A DNA stretch of 64,000 nucleotides from Cerasibacillus sp036516575. Its GTDB lineage: Bacteria; Bacillota; Bacilli; Bacillales; Amphibacillaceae. The notes beneath the pieces were generated by a model. That model had not been told where the DNA came from. It ran no database searches and worked only from the letters and a program-made list of their open reading frames with translations. The position numbers were made by a program, and so were the translations under genes. Shown one piece after another: positions 8,578-17,202 of the stretch; position 1 is the stretch's first letter; the number at the start of each line of letters is the position of its first letter. The stretch is taken from positions 124,001-188,000 of the forward strand of contig NZ_DATBTY010000003.1 in assembly GCF_036516575.1 (NCBI RefSeq), read 5' to 3'.

Positions 8578-9270
8578 ATGAATGAAATGAATTTATCACC
8601 CTTATGGTTATCTTTTAAAACAGCCATCATAGCAACCATGATTGTCTTTATTATTGCTGTCTTTTTAGCACGTGTTTTATCGAGACGATCTTTTCCCGGT
8701 AAAAGTGTCATAGAAGCGGTTTTCCTTTTACCACTTGTTTTACCGCCAACAGTTGTTGGTTTTGGTTTGCTTTTCTTATTTGGTAAAAAGGGTCCGATTG
8801 GAAAAATCCTCATCAAATGGTTTGATATACAAGTTGTTTTTTCTTGGTATGCGGTTATTATTGCTGCAATTGTTGTCGCATTTCCTTTAATGTATCAAAG
8901 CGCTTCTGCAGCTTTTCAAAAGTATGATGCAAATTTAGAATATGCAGCTTATACGATGGGGGCTTCAAAATGGCGCGTCTTTTGGACCATCTCTTTCCCT
9001 TTAGCTTGGCCTGGGTTATTAGCTGGTCTTGTGCTCACGTTTGCTAGAGCATTAGGAGAATTTGGTGCGACATTAATGCTGGCGGGCTATATTCCAAATG
9101 TGACCGATACAATCCCACTAGCCATCTATTTCGCTGTAGAATCTGGAAATATGGAGATGGCAACATTTTGGGTTATCATCATCGTTTCACTCGGCTTTAG
9201 TGCAATCCTTTGGTTAAACTGGTGGAGCAAACGACATATGTTACAACATGCTCATAAAAGAAAGACATGA
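8578..9270 (+). CDS. modB: Molybdate ABC transporter permease
   Basis: Inner-membrane permease with about five to six transmembrane helices, 230 residues. The cytoplasmic EAA loop that contacts the ATPase is visible (EYAAYTMGASKWRVFWTISF) and is followed by the ModB-typical LTFARALGEFGATLMLAG. The start is taken as the ATG at 8578 with TTAGGTG six bases upstream; an in-frame GTG nine bases earlier overlaps that site. Its stop overlaps the ribosome site of modC. It works with ModA and ModC for molybdate uptake. Confidence 0.93.
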   Translation: MNEMNLSPLWLSFKTAIIATMIVFIIAVFLARVLSRRSFPGKSVIEAVFLLPLVLPPTVVGFGLLFLFGKKGPIGKILIKWFDIQVVFSWYAVIIAAIVVAFPLMYQSASAAFQKYDANLEYAAYTMGASKWRVFWTISFPLAWPGLLAGLVLTFARALGEFGATLMLAGYIPNVTDTIPLAIYFAVESGNMEMATFWVIIIVSLGFSAILWLNWWSKRHMLQHAHKRKT

Positions 9271-9281
9271 GGAGAATATTC

Positions 9282-9908
9282 ATGTTAGATATCAATATTT
9301 ATAAAAAACTTTCCCACTTTGATTTACACGTCCAACTAAAAACAAAACAAGAACGGGTTGTCCTATTTGGACCATCTGGTTCTGGAAAAACAACTGTTTT
9401 AAATTGTATTGCCGGTATTTTACATCCTGATGAAGGACATATTCGATTAAAAGAGCAAACGTTCTTCGACTCTGAGCAAAAAAGAAATAAGCCAACTCCT
9501 ATTCAAAATAGAAATCTAGGTTATCTCTTTCAAGATTATGCGCTTTTTCCACATATGACCGTGAAACAAAATATTGCTTATGGAATGAAGGACTCAGAAA
9601 TTGTGAAAGATTTAATTGAAGTGGTTGGAATCGAGCATTTATTACAAGAATATCCAAGTAACATATCTGGCGGTGAAAAGCAACGTGTTGCATTAGTACG
9701 GGCGCTCGCTACTAGACCAAATGCATTGCTTTTAGACGAGCCGTTTTCTGCATTAGATGAAAAAACGCGACGTGATTGTCAAGATGAGCTTTTACGCATT
9801 CACGACATGTGGAATATACCGATTTTGATTGTGACACATAATCTGGAAGAAGCTAGGAAATTGGGACATCGAATTTTAAGAATAAATCAAGGAAAGATCG
9901 TCCATTAA
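9282..9908 (+). CDS. modC: Molybdate ABC transporter ATP-binding protein, short form
   Basis: ATPase driving molybdate import. About 208 residues with Walker A FGPSGSGKTT, Q-loop LFQDYALFPHM, signature motif NISGGEKQRVALVRAL, Walker B ALLLDEPFSALD and the switch His in IVTHNLEEA. It is shorter than the classical ModC (about 350 residues): the C-terminal molybdate-binding MOP/TOBE domain is absent, so feedback sensing would fall to the adjacent HTH regulator. The start at 9282 is chosen because GAGGAG, overlapping the modB stop, lies at good spacing; the frame is open 15 bases further upstream. It ends at a bidirectional terminator. Confidence 0.9.
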   Translation: MLDINIYKKLSHFDLHVQLKTKQERVVLFGPSGSGKTTVLNCIAGILHPDEGHIRLKEQTFFDSEQKRNKPTPIQNRNLGYLFQDYALFPHMTVKQNIAYGMKDSEIVKDLIEVVGIEHLLQEYPSNISGGEKQRVALVRALATRPNALLLDEPFSALDEKTRRDCQDELLRIHDMWNIPILIVTHNLEEARKLGHRILRINQGKIVH

Positions 9909-9932
9909 CAAGGAAAGTATTCCTATCATATT

Positions 9933-9967
9933 AAAACCCCACTAGTAACGTATACTAGTGGGGTTTT
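9933..9967. terminator. Bidirectional terminator between modC and rpsR
   Basis: Perfect 15-bp inverted repeat (AAAACCCCACTAGTA and its complement) with a 5-base loop. A/T tracts at both ends allow it to stop the converging modC (plus) and rpsR (minus) transcripts. Confidence 0.9.
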
Positions 9968-9971
9968 ATGA

Positions 9972-10205
9972 TTACTCAGATACATATGGTAAAAGTGCCA
10001 TTTGACGAGCACGCTTAATTGCTTTTGTTAATTTACGTTGATATTTCGCAGTTGTTCCTGTTACACGACGAGGAAGAATTTTCCCGCGTTCGGAGATAAA
10101 ACGTCTTAACAGATCAACATCTTTGTAGTCGATATGTGTGATACCATTTGATGTAAAGTAGCACACTTTACGACGTCTACCACGACCACCACGACGAGCT
10201 GCCAT
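9972..10205 (-). CDS. rpsR: 30S ribosomal protein S18
   Basis: Small-subunit platform protein that binds 16S rRNA together with S6. It has 77 residues in the standard form: a basic N-terminus MAARRGGRGRRRKVCYF, then the rRNA-binding core DLLRRFISERGKILPRR and TAKYQRKLTKAIKRAR. The frame is open seven codons upstream, but the ATG at 10205 has AGGAGGG directly before it at normal spacing and gives the family N-terminus. It is the last gene of the rpsF-ssb-rpsR operon. Confidence 0.97.
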   Translation of the reverse strand: MAARRGGRGRRRKVCYFTSNGITHIDYKDVDLLRRFISERGKILPRRVTGTTAKYQRKLTKAIKRARQMALLPYVSE

Positions 10206-10248
10206 ATATATCCCTCCTTTTATCAATTGTTTAAGTTATATATGTGCT

Positions 10249-10755
10249 TTAGAATGGGAGATCATCATCAGAGATATCAATTGGTTCGCCACTATCCTTA
10301 AAGATATCTTCATCCATTCTATTTTGGTTGTTTTGATTCATTTGGTTGTTCTGATTCGGTTGTTGTTGGTGTTGTTGTTGGAAACCTGAACCAGCACTTG
10401 GTGAGTAAGCATCTTGACTATCTCTACCTTGTGACGAGCGTGATTCCAAAAACTGAACACTGTCTGCTACCACTTCGGTGACGTAAACAGTTTTACCATC
10501 TTGTCCTTCATAACTACGTGTTTGAATCCGGCCATCTACACCAATCAGATTTCCTTTTTTCATATAATTAGCAAGATTTTCAGCTGGACGACGCCAAACA
10601 ACACAATTAATGAAGTCGGCCTCACGATTACCTTGTTGATTTGTAAAAGGTCGATTACATGCTACAGTAAAATTCGCTACGGCTACTCCACTTGCTGTAT
10701 AACGTAATTCAGGATCCCTCGTTAATCTGCCGACAAGTACGACACGATTTAACAT
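10249..10755 (-). CDS. ssb: Single-stranded DNA-binding protein
   Basis: Tetrameric protein that coats single-stranded DNA and recruits replication and repair partners. 168 residues: the OB fold begins MLNRVVLVGRLTRDPELRYT and includes FINCVVWRRPAENLANY. A low-complexity Gln/Asn-rich linker at about 125-152 follows, then the acidic partner-binding tip ending DDDLPF. The start at 10755 follows GGGGTGG; three extra codons upstream are open but overlap this site. It sits between rpsF and rpsR as in other Bacillaceae. Confidence 0.97.
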   Translation of the reverse strand: MLNRVVLVGRLTRDPELRYTASGVAVANFTVACNRPFTNQQGNREADFINCVVWRRPAENLANYMKKGNLIGVDGRIQTRSYEGQDGKTVYVTEVVADSVQFLESRSSQGRDSQDAYSPSAGSGFQQQHQQQPNQNNQMNQNNQNRMDEDIFKDSGEPIDISDDDLPF

Positions 10756-10773
10756 CAGAACCACCCCTTTTTA

Positions 10774-11064
10774 TTATTGGTCATCATCGCGAACTACGAT
10801 GTGACGAACAATATCATCGGAATACTTCGCTAAGCGACTGAATTCACTAACTGCATTCTCATCACTTTTGAAGTTCACAACGACATAATATCCATCACGG
10901 TAGTTGTCAATTTCATATGCAAAACGTTTTTTGCCTTTTTCGTCAACTTTTTCGATTTCCGCACCACGATCTGTTAAAATAGTGTTGAAACGCTCAATCA
11001 ATCCTTTTTGCGCTTCCTCTTCGATATCTGGGCGGATGATGTACATAATTTCGTATTTTCTCAT
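10774..11064 (-). CDS. rpsF: 30S ribosomal protein S6
   Basis: Partner of S18 on the small-subunit platform. It has 96 residues: N-terminal MRKYEIMYIIRPDIEEEA and the conserved KRFAYEIDNYRDGYYVVVNF strand region. GGAGGTG lies upstream of the ATG. First gene of the rpsF-ssb-rpsR operon; a leader of about 90 bases precedes it. In Bacillus the S6:S18 pair represses this operon by binding the leader; here the leader contains GGCCGTAAAGACC before the ribosome site, but I cannot confirm the S6:S18 fold. Confidence 0.97.
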   Translation of the reverse strand: MRKYEIMYIIRPDIEEEAQKGLIERFNTILTDRGAEIEKVDEKGKKRFAYEIDNYRDGYYVVVNFKSDENAVSEFSRLAKYSDDIVRHIVVRDDDQ

Positions 11065-11153
11065 CCGTTACACCTCCTTTTGGTCTTTACGGCCCTTATG
11101 TAACATAAGAGCAAGGAGTAATCCAATATAAATTCAATTACTCACGATAGTTA

Positions 11154-11182
11154 ATTATAGCAAAAAAGCATTTAATACACAA
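11154..11182 (-). promoter_or_regulatory. rpsF operon promoter
   Basis: On the minus strand TTGTGT, a 17-base spacer, then TATAAT, located 90 bases upstream of the rpsF start. The -10 is perfect and the -35 matches four of six positions of the sigma-A consensus. Confidence 0.65.
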
Positions 11183-11210
11183 CCATTATCAAGGGATCCA
11201 CGTCATTTTT

Positions 11211-12311
11211 TTATACATTAAAACGGAAATGAATGATGTCTCCGTCTTGAACGATATAATCTTTTCCTTCTAAACGAACTTTTCCATTTTCTCTTGCTTG
11301 TGTCATAGAACCTGCTTCAACTAAATCATCATATGATACTGTTTCCGCACGGATAAAACCTTTTTCAAAATCTGTATGAATAATTCCTGCCGCTTGCGGA
11401 GCCTTCATTCCTTTTTTGAATGTCCATGCACGAACTTCTTGTTCCCCTGCTGTAAAGTAAGTCCCTAATCCGAGCAATGAATAAGAAGCTTTAATGAGCT
11501 GATCAAGTCCAGACTCTTGAATACCTAACTCGTTTAAGAACATTTCTTTTTCTTCTTGATCTAATTCTGAAATTTCTTCCTCAATTTTCGCACTGATGAC
11601 AATGACTTCTGATTCTTCTTTAGCTGCGTATTCTTGTACTTTTTGCACATGTTCATTCGTATCAGGTTCAACAATATCATCTTCGCTCACATTGGCTACA
11701 TAAAGCATTGGTTTAGATGTTAATAAATGAAGGCCTTTTACGATTTTCATTTGATCTTCATTAAAGTCGATTGAACGTGCCGGCTTTTCATTTTCGAAAG
11801 CCTCTTTAAGCTTCGTTAACACTTCAAATTCCATAACGGCTTCTTTATCTTTTTGTTTAGCCAGTTTTTCCACACGCTGATAACGTTTATTCACTGTTTC
11901 TAAATCAGCTAAAATCAATTCTAAATTAATGATTTCTATATCATCAATTGGATTAATCGTACCAGATACATGTGTGATATTCTCATCATCAAAACAACGT
12001 ACGACCTGACAAATAGCATCCACCTGTCTAATATGGGATAGAAATTGGTTGCCAAGCCCTTCACCCTTGCTTGCTCCTTTTACAATTCCTGCAATATCTG
12101 TAAACTCGAAAGCTGTTGGCACAGTTTTTTTCGGTTTAACTAATGTTGTTAAATGATTTAAACGTTCGTCTGGGACTTCCACAATACCTACATTCGGATC
12201 AATCGTACAGAACGGGTAATTTGCTGATTCTGCTCCTGCCTGGGTAATGGCATTAAATAATGTAGATTTTCCTACGTTTGGTAGTCCGACAATTCCTGCT
12301 GTCAAAGACAT
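11211..12311 (-). CDS. ychF: Redox-regulated ATPase YchF (Obg-like GTPase family)
   Basis: Ribosome-associated P-loop NTPase of the OBG family that prefers ATP. 366 residues, the standard length. It has G1 GLPNVGKST, a switch region VDFTDIAG-like stretch (seen as FEFTDIAGIVKGASKGEGLGNQ), the altered G4 region YVANVSE instead of NKxD, and a C-terminal TGS domain ending KDYIVQDGDIIHFRFNV. The frame extends nine codons upstream, but the ATG at 12311 has AAGGAGT at correct spacing and gives the family N-terminus MSLTAGIVGLPN. Downstream lies the rpsF promoter, so it is a separate transcription unit. Confidence 0.96.
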   Translation of the reverse strand: MSLTAGIVGLPNVGKSTLFNAITQAGAESANYPFCTIDPNVGIVEVPDERLNHLTTLVKPKKTVPTAFEFTDIAGIVKGASKGEGLGNQFLSHIRQVDAICQVVRCFDDENITHVSGTINPIDDIEIINLELILADLETVNKRYQRVEKLAKQKDKEAVMEFEVLTKLKEAFENEKPARSIDFNEDQMKIVKGLHLLTSKPMLYVANVSEDDIVEPDTNEHVQKVQEYAAKEESEVIVISAKIEEEISELDQEEKEMFLNELGIQESGLDQLIKASYSLLGLGTYFTAGEQEVRAWTFKKGMKAPQAAGIIHTDFEKGFIRAETVSYDDLVEAGSMTQARENGKVRLEGKDYIVQDGDIIHFRFNV

Positions 12312-12396
12312 ACAACTTTCACTCCTTAAGGATTCCATTCATATGAATGTATCAATCACTCTAATTATAGTTTTAATAAGTAGATAAAACAAGTTA

Positions 12397-12436
12397 TGGA
12401 AAAGAAGAAATAGACAGTGAGTAACCGTCTATTTTT
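12397..12436 (-). terminator. Terminator downstream of yyzM
   Basis: 8-bp stem AAATAGAC/GTCTATTT with an 11-base loop; on the minus strand it is followed by a T/C-rich tract (TTTCTTCTTTT). It lies just downstream of the small minus-strand gene. Confidence 0.65.
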
Positions 12437-12478
12437 CCATTTCTATCTAGATAGAATTCATTTTCCATATTGTTTCAC

Positions 12479-12676
12479 TTATTCTTCGCTTAGTTCAATC
12501 ACTTTTCTCATTTTCTTAATAAATTCCCGCCGTGGCATAAGGACGCTATGCTCACAACCAAGGCATTTAATCCGTATATCCATGCCCATGCGAATAATTC
12601 GCCAACGGTTTTCTCCACAAGGGTGGGGTTTTTTCATTTCAACGACATCTTTCAATGCAAATTGCTTCTCATTCAT
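12479..12676 (-). CDS. yyzM: YyzM-like DUF951 protein
   Basis: 65-residue protein of the DUF951 family, function unknown. It shows the family pattern KDVVEMKKPHPCGENRWRI, then RIKCLGCEHSVLMPRREF, with three cysteines (CG, C..C) that may bind zinc. DUF951 genes usually lie beside ychF, as here. The ATG has AAGGATGA and a further GGAGG upstream. Several larger open frames overlap it on the other strand, but they lack ribosome sites and family features. Confidence 0.88.
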   Translation of the reverse strand: MNEKQFALKDVVEMKKPHPCGENRWRIIRMGMDIRIKCLGCEHSVLMPRREFIKKMRKVIELSEE

Positions 12677-12813
12677 CCTTATGTTCCTCCTCTATCCCTT
12701 TATTTCAAGCGACTCTTATATAAATATTCAGTCATTATGTCATTTATATTTACACAATCTCCTTATATCTATTTATGATATGCTTTCTCTTAATAAAAGT
12801 AAAGTCGTGATTG

Positions 12814-13815
12814 TTATGTTGAACGATAGAATAATAGTCGTGTTAAAACATATAAATTCAAAATCCCATATACAGGATATGTATAATGAATGAGTGGTCC
12901 AAAACCGATAGCTGTCATAGGAATAATGGTACAAAGAGCTAAACTAACAATGACTCCTGTTTCAAGGGAGGTATGTCTTCTTATTCGTGATACAATCCCT
13001 ATCATTCCTGCAGCAGCAGTTGTTAAAATCGCAAACCACAATAATATTGACATCGATATATTCATCGATATGGAATACCTTTTTAGTATGACAAATAGCG
13101 GTATTTCATTAAAATTAAGCTCATGTGATATATGTATTAAGCTATTATTATATAAGTAGGAGATAATTCCTAATATGAGGGCGCTCCCTAGACTTGCAAG
13201 CCAAATCTCTCCTTCTGATTGAATATGCTGTCCAATTGCTCCTAGCACTGCTATTAGGGGAAAGATATTTAATGCCGTAAATGGAAAAGCCGCTAACCAA
13301 TTGTCCTGATATGTCCATTGTGAAAGAAATGAAATCTGTTCATCGATAGAAAACAGGATAAGAACATAAACAAGAGCGATGATTAATATAGGTATTAAAA
13401 CGAGATTGATCATTAGGGTATTGTGAATCCCATTATAAAAAAGCATGATCAGGACGATTGCTAAAAATATGACACCGAACCCATAAGGTAAATGATATAC
13501 TTGTCCAGTTGCACCACTGCCAGCTAACATAACAACGGTTGTTGTATATAAATATAAAAAGATCATCCCATCATAGAAAACAACGAACCGTTTCCCGACA
13601 ATTTCCTCTAGTACCGGGCGGTAATCGGTTGTCTGTCTTCGGAAACTAATGTTCATGATTGCAAAGGTTGCAATAGAAAAACAAATAACAAATAATATGA
13701 TAGCAATCTCACTACCAGGTCCAAAGAACTCCCATAACTCCCTACCCGAAGCATAACCCGCACCAATGGTTGTCCCTATAATTAAGAACATCCATTTCAT
13801 TCCTGATTTTAACAT
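12814..13815 (-). CDS. YkvI-like integral membrane transporter
   Basis: About 333 residues with some ten hydrophobic segments. The N-terminal FLIIGTTIGAGYASGRELWEFF matches the conserved first helix of the YkvI family (COG3949), which has a LeuT-like fold; the GAGYASG motif is the strongest clue. The substrate is unknown. The start at 13815 has GGAGG seven bases upstream; 15 more codons are open before it without a ribosome site. It is divergent from yyaC. In B. subtilis this neighbourhood holds yyaD instead, so the transporter is a local difference. Confidence 0.8.
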   Translation of the reverse strand: MLKSGMKWMFLIIGTTIGAGYASGRELWEFFGPGSEIAIILFVICFSIATFAIMNISFRRQTTDYRPVLEEIVGKRFVVFYDGMIFLYLYTTTVVMLAGSGATGQVYHLPYGFGVIFLAIVLIMLFYNGIHNTLMINLVLIPILIIALVYVLILFSIDEQISFLSQWTYQDNWLAAFPFTALNIFPLIAVLGAIGQHIQSEGEIWLASLGSALILGIISYLYNNSLIHISHELNFNEIPLFVILKRYSISMNISMSILLWFAILTTAAAGMIGIVSRIRRHTSLETGVIVSLALCTIIPMTAIGFGPLIHYTYPVYGILNLYVLTRLLFYRST

Positions 13816-13902
13816 TATTATCCTCCAGTATATCCAATTTATCATGTATAAAACTTTCATAAATACCGTATACTATAACACTATGATTTTGGAGGATAAG
13901 CT

Positions 13903-14505
13903 ATGAGTCAAAGTTTGTACAACCAGCATAATGACCAGCATGATTCTCTACGCATACATTATACTCATCCACATGCAAGTCATCTCTTATACCAACAGCT
14001 TTCCAATTGGTTGCCAAAAGCACCACGCGACTATGTCATCGCATGTATCGGGACGGATCGTTCTACAGGGGACGCTTTAGGGCCATTTGTAGGGACATAT
14101 TTGCATGAAATTAATTTAAAACAAATCACGGTTTACGGAACGCTTCAAGAACCGATTCATGCGACGAATTTATGGGACGCAATAAATCATATTAATCAAT
14201 CACATCAACGGCCTTTTATTATTGCCGTTGACGCTTCTTTAGGTCAGAAGACATCAATCGGACAACTTGTTGCGAAAAAAGGGGCATTAAAACCAGGTGC
14301 GGCTCTTAATAAGATGCTCCCGCCAATTGGGGATTTATATATAGCTGGCATTGTTAATGTGAGTGGTTTTATGGAATATGCTGTCTTACAAAATACACGT
14401 CTTGCGGTTGTCGTTGAAATGGCAAAAACAGTTGCAAAAGCTCTCGAAAAACTCGATCATCAATTGACGTGTGCGCAATCCTCATATCCTCATCAATATA
14501 AATAG
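13903..14505 (+). CDS. yyaC: Spore protease YyaC
   Basis: 200-residue DUF1256 protein related to the germination protease GPR. It has the conserved CIGTDRSTGDALGPFVGTYL near residues 48-67, IAVDASLGQ and the LNKMLPPIGDLYIAGIVNVSG segment. In B. subtilis it is a sporulation gene next to spo0J. The ATG is preceded by GGAGG. It converges on spo0J, with a hairpin and a parS site between them. Presence supports a spore-forming host. Confidence 0.92.
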   Translation: MSQSLYNQHNDQHDSLRIHYTHPHASHLLYQQLSNWLPKAPRDYVIACIGTDRSTGDALGPFVGTYLHEINLKQITVYGTLQEPIHATNLWDAINHINQSHQRPFIIAVDASLGQKTSIGQLVAKKGALKPGAALNKMLPPIGDLYIAGIVNVSGFMEYAVLQNTRLAVVVEMAKTVAKALEKLDHQLTCAQSSYPHQYK

Positions 14506-14536
14506 CCATCCTTCACCAAAAGTAAAGGATGGCTAT
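14502..14536 (+). terminator. Hairpin after yyaC
   Basis: 12-bp perfect stem ATAGCCATCCTT/AAGGATGGCTAT starting at the yyaC stop codon. It lacks a T-run and is followed at once by the parS palindrome, so termination strength is uncertain. Confidence 0.5.
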
Positions 14537-14542
14537 CCAAAA

Positions 14543-14558
14543 TGTTTCACGTGAAACA
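14543..14558. promoter_or_regulatory. parS site 1 (perfect)
   Basis: Exact 16-bp consensus TGTTTCACGTGAAACA, the ParB/Spo0J binding site. It sits in a perfect palindrome extending over 14537-14564, between yyaC and the end of spo0J. It loads the ParB clamp and, through it, SMC near the origin. Confidence 0.97.
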
Positions 14559-14577
14559 TTTTGGGTTTCTTGAGATG

Positions 14578-15417
14578 TTAAACACTTTCCATCATTTCAA
14601 TAATCCGATTTAAATCATCATCTGTATAAAATTCGATTTCAATTTTGCCTTTTCTTTTTCCTTTTTGAATCGTAACAGCTGTACCAAACTTTTCACGTAA
14701 AACAGATTCTTGTGCTACGATAAATGGATCTTTTGCTTGTTTCTTAGGTTTTTGTAGTGGTTTGTCATTTAAAACCGCGATCATTCGCTCAACTTGACGG
14801 ACATTTAATTTTTCTCGAACAATCTTTTGTGCTAAAGGTAATACATTTTCTTTGTCCTTTAATCCAAGTAAAGCACGTCCATGTCCCATTGAAAGTTCTC
14901 CAGTATTAATTTTGGCAATGACGGCTTTTGGTAGAGCAAGTAAACGAATCATATTAGCTATATGTGAACGGCTTTTCCCAAGTCTTTTTGATAATTCCTC
15001 TTGGGTTACTTGAAGGTTTTCAATTAATGTTTGATATGCTTCTGCCTCTTCTATCGGAGTAAGGTCTTCACGCTGTAAGTTTTCTAGTAGAGCTAACTCC
15101 ATCATGCGTTCATCAGTCATCTCTTTCACGACGACTGGTACTGTAGTAAGACCGGCTTCCTTGGCTGCGCGATAGCGTCGTTCACCAACAACGATTTCAT
15201 ATCCTTTAATACTTTTACGTACAATGAGTGGTTGAATGATCCCATATTCAAGAATGGAGTCTTTTAGTTCTTCAATCGCATCTGCTTCAAACGTTTTCCG
15301 CGGTTGATATGGATTTGGTCGACATTCTGTTACAGCTATTTCTTGAATGGATTCTTCTTCTTTTTGTTCGGCGTCTTTAAAAAGGGCATCCAGTCCCCTA
15401 CCCAACCTTCGTGTCAC
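14578..15417 (-). CDS. parB: Chromosome partitioning protein ParB (Spo0J)
   Basis: CTP-dependent DNA clamp that loads at parS, spreads, recruits SMC and stimulates Soj ATPase. 279 residues. It starts MTRRLGRGLDALF; Arg-rich residues like these stimulate the ParA ATPase. The CTPase motif region has PRKTF..., then VVGERRYRAAKEAG. The helix-turn-helix around KRLGKSRSHIANMIRLL reads parS, and a C-terminal dimer domain follows. The start is GTG, overlapping the end of soj by 20 bases, so translation is coupled. Sites bound by it are found at 14543 and 17361. Confidence 0.96.
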   Translation of the reverse strand: MTRRLGRGLDALFKDAEQKEEESIQEIAVTECRPNPYQPRKTFEADAIEELKDSILEYGIIQPLIVRKSIKGYEIVVGERRYRAAKEAGLTTVPVVVKEMTDERMMELALLENLQREDLTPIEEAEAYQTLIENLQVTQEELSKRLGKSRSHIANMIRLLALPKAVIAKINTGELSMGHGRALLGLKDKENVLPLAQKIVREKLNVRQVERMIAVLNDKPLQKPKKQAKDPFIVAQESVLREKFGTAVTIQKGKRKGKIEIEFYTDDDLNRIIEMMESV

Positions 15418-16171
15418 TATTCACCACTTCCCTCGCCAATTCAAGATAAACTTCTGCCCCGCGGGATTTAGGGTCGTAGACAGTTATTGGTTTTCCATGA
15501 CTAGGCGCTTCACCTAAGCGAACATTGCGCGGGATTATTGATTGGTACACTTTATCTTGAAAGTATTTTTTTACTTCTTCAATCACTTGAATACCTAAAT
15601 TTGTCCGTGCATCTAACATCGTTAATAAAACACCTTCTATCATTAATGATGTATTTAAATGCTTTTGGACTAACCTTATCGTATTTAATAACTGACTTAA
15701 TCCTTCTAGTGCATAATATTCACATTGTACCGGAATCAATACCGAATCAGAGGCTGTTAGAGCATTGATAGTTAAAATACCTAATGATGGTGGACAATCT
15801 ATAATTAAGTAATCATAATCGTCTTTCAGCTCTTCTAATGCCTTTTTCAGACGTATTTCACGTGAAATAACTGGTACTAGCTCTATTTCTGCACCAGCTA
15901 ATTGAATGGTAGCAGGAATAACATCTAAATTTTCTATTTCAGTAGGAAATAACACGTCCTTAGCAGATACCTCTTCTATTAATACATTATAAACACAATT
16001 TGTTGCATCTGCTTTATTAATACCGACACCGCTCGTTGCATTTCCTTGTGGGTCAATATCTACAAGCAATACACTATAACCTAATTTAGCTAAACTAGCA
16101 CTTAAGTTAACCGATGTCGTCGTCTTTCCTACGCCACCTTTCTGATTAGCGATGGAAATAATCTTCCCCAT
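15398..16171 (-). CDS. soj: Chromosome partitioning ATPase ParA (Soj)
   Basis: Deviant Walker-type ATPase that partners Spo0J and regulates DnaA at the origin. 257 residues, with the P-loop IANQKGGVGKTTTSVNL near residues 5-21, SVLLVDIDPQGNATSG, and DYLIIDCPPSLG. The true start is taken at 16171: AGGTGT lies upstream and it yields the family N-terminus MGKIISIANQ. The frame is open 19 codons further but without a ribosome site. The coding sequence contains a near-consensus parS at 15854-15869. It is the first gene of the soj-spo0J pair, separated from noc by a terminator. Confidence 0.96.
   Translation of the reverse strand: MGKIISIANQKGGVGKTTTSVNLSASLAKLGYSVLLVDIDPQGNATSGVGINKADATNCVYNVLIEEVSAKDVLFPTEIENLDVIPATIQLAGAEIELVPVISREIRLKKALEELKDDYDYLIIDCPPSLGILTINALTASDSVLIPVQCEYYALEGLSQLLNTIRLVQKHLNTSLMIEGVLLTMLDARTNLGIQVIEEVKKYFQDKVYQSIIPRNVRLGEAPSHGKPITVYDPKSRGAEVYLELAREVVNSDTKVG
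15854..15869. promoter_or_regulatory. Degenerate parS inside soj
   Basis: TATTTCACGTGAAATA matches the parS consensus at 14 of 16 positions and stays palindromic. It lies within the soj coding sequence. ParB binding here is plausible but would be weaker than at the two perfect sites. Confidence 0.5.
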
Positions 16172-16289
16172 AATTACACCTACCTGTTTTGTTTGAATAA
16201 CACTTTTCTTATTAACATTTCCTCGCAAAAAACATTACTTCTTCTATTCTATCATTTTTTTTGCATATAGACAGCGAATTTACCTAGTA

Positions 16290-16328
16290 AAATAAATAAA
16301 AAGCCCTTCCTCATAAGGTAAAGGCTTT
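16290..16328 (-). terminator. Terminator between noc and soj
   Basis: On the minus strand AAAGCC and GGCTTT close a hairpin with an inner CCTT/AAGG pairing, followed by TTATTTATTTT. It separates noc from soj-spo0J transcription. Confidence 0.7.
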
Positions 16329-16353
16329 AAAAAGTTATAAATAAATAATATGA

Positions 16354-17202
16354 TTACTTTTTTGGTATTTTTATCGTTATTTGATAGTAATCTTCTAATT
16401 CTTCTTCGTTTGACTCCACTTCAATACCAGTATCTGACACCATTGTTAATGATTGGCGTATGGTATTCATCGCAATACGTACGTCTTTACTAATTCCTTT
16501 CAATTTCGGACGCGGTTTTGCTTTTTTCTTTTTCGATCCTAATAACTCAGTTACTCTCTCTTCAGTTTGTTTTACATTTAAATGCATTTCAATGATATCA
16601 TTTAATAACTTGAGTTGTGTTTCTTCATTTTTTAATTTAATTAATGCTCTTGCATGACGTTCAGTAATTTGTTTCGTTAATAAGGCTTGATGTACTTCTT
16701 CAGGCAAATTTAATAGACGTAACTTATTAGCGATTGTTGATTGACTTTTACCTAATCGTTGTGCTAATGCTTCTTGTGTTAAATCATGAAGTTCTAAAAG
16801 TTTAGCATAAGCAACAGCTTCTTCAATCACTGTTAATTCCTCTCTTTGCAAGTTCTCTATTAATGCGACTGAAGCTGTTTGTGTATCATTCATATCCCGA
16901 ATGATGGCCGGTATGTTTTCCCACTCTAATGTTTGAACAGCACGCCATCTACGTTCACCAGCTATAAGTTCAAATTGATCTTCATCTAGCTTTCTAACAA
17001 CAATGGGCTGAATCATACCATGCGTATGTATGGTTTGAGCGAGTTCACGGATTTTTTCTTCGTCGAATAATGTCCGTGGCTGAAATCGATTAGGTTGAAT
17101 TTGGTTGACCGGGAGCTCAATCACTTCATCAGGACGATATGTTATCGAATCGTCTTCGGATTTTTCCTTCATACCAAAGAGACGGTTGAAAGGTTGCAAC
17201 AC
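16354..17202 (-). CDS. noc: Nucleoid occlusion protein Noc
   Basis: ParB paralogue that binds Noc sites and the membrane through an N-terminal amphipathic helix to stop FtsZ assembling over the nucleoid. 282 residues. The N-terminus MLQPFNRLFGMKEK resembles the membrane-targeting helix of Noc. The CTP-binding region carries FQPRTLF and IAGERRWRAVQ, and the helix-turn-helix region is QRLGKSQSTIANKLRLL. The start is GTG with GGTGGGG upstream. It lies upstream of soj-spo0J, the conserved Bacillales order, with its own promoter overlapping the rsmG stop codon. Confidence 0.95.
   Translation of the reverse strand: MLQPFNRLFGMKEKSEDDSITYRPDEVIELPVNQIQPNRFQPRTLFDEEKIRELAQTIHTHGMIQPIVVRKLDEDQFELIAGERRWRAVQTLEWENIPAIIRDMNDTQTASVALIENLQREELTVIEEAVAYAKLLELHDLTQEALAQRLGKSQSTIANKLRLLNLPEEVHQALLTKQITERHARALIKLKNEETQLKLLNDIIEMHLNVKQTEERVTELLGSKKKKAKPRPKLKGISKDVRIAMNTIRQSLTMVSDTGIEVESNEEELEDYYQITIKIPKK

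Noticed and set aside
9282..9908. modC as a truncated pseudogene because it is short
   Set aside because: All ATPase motifs are intact and the gene ends before a strong terminator; short ModC proteins without the MOP domain are known, so it is treated as functional.
12417..12893. 158-codon plus-strand frame across yyzM and the end of the YkvI-like gene
   Set aside because: It is antisense to a recognisable DUF951 gene, lacks a ribosome site and shows no domain.
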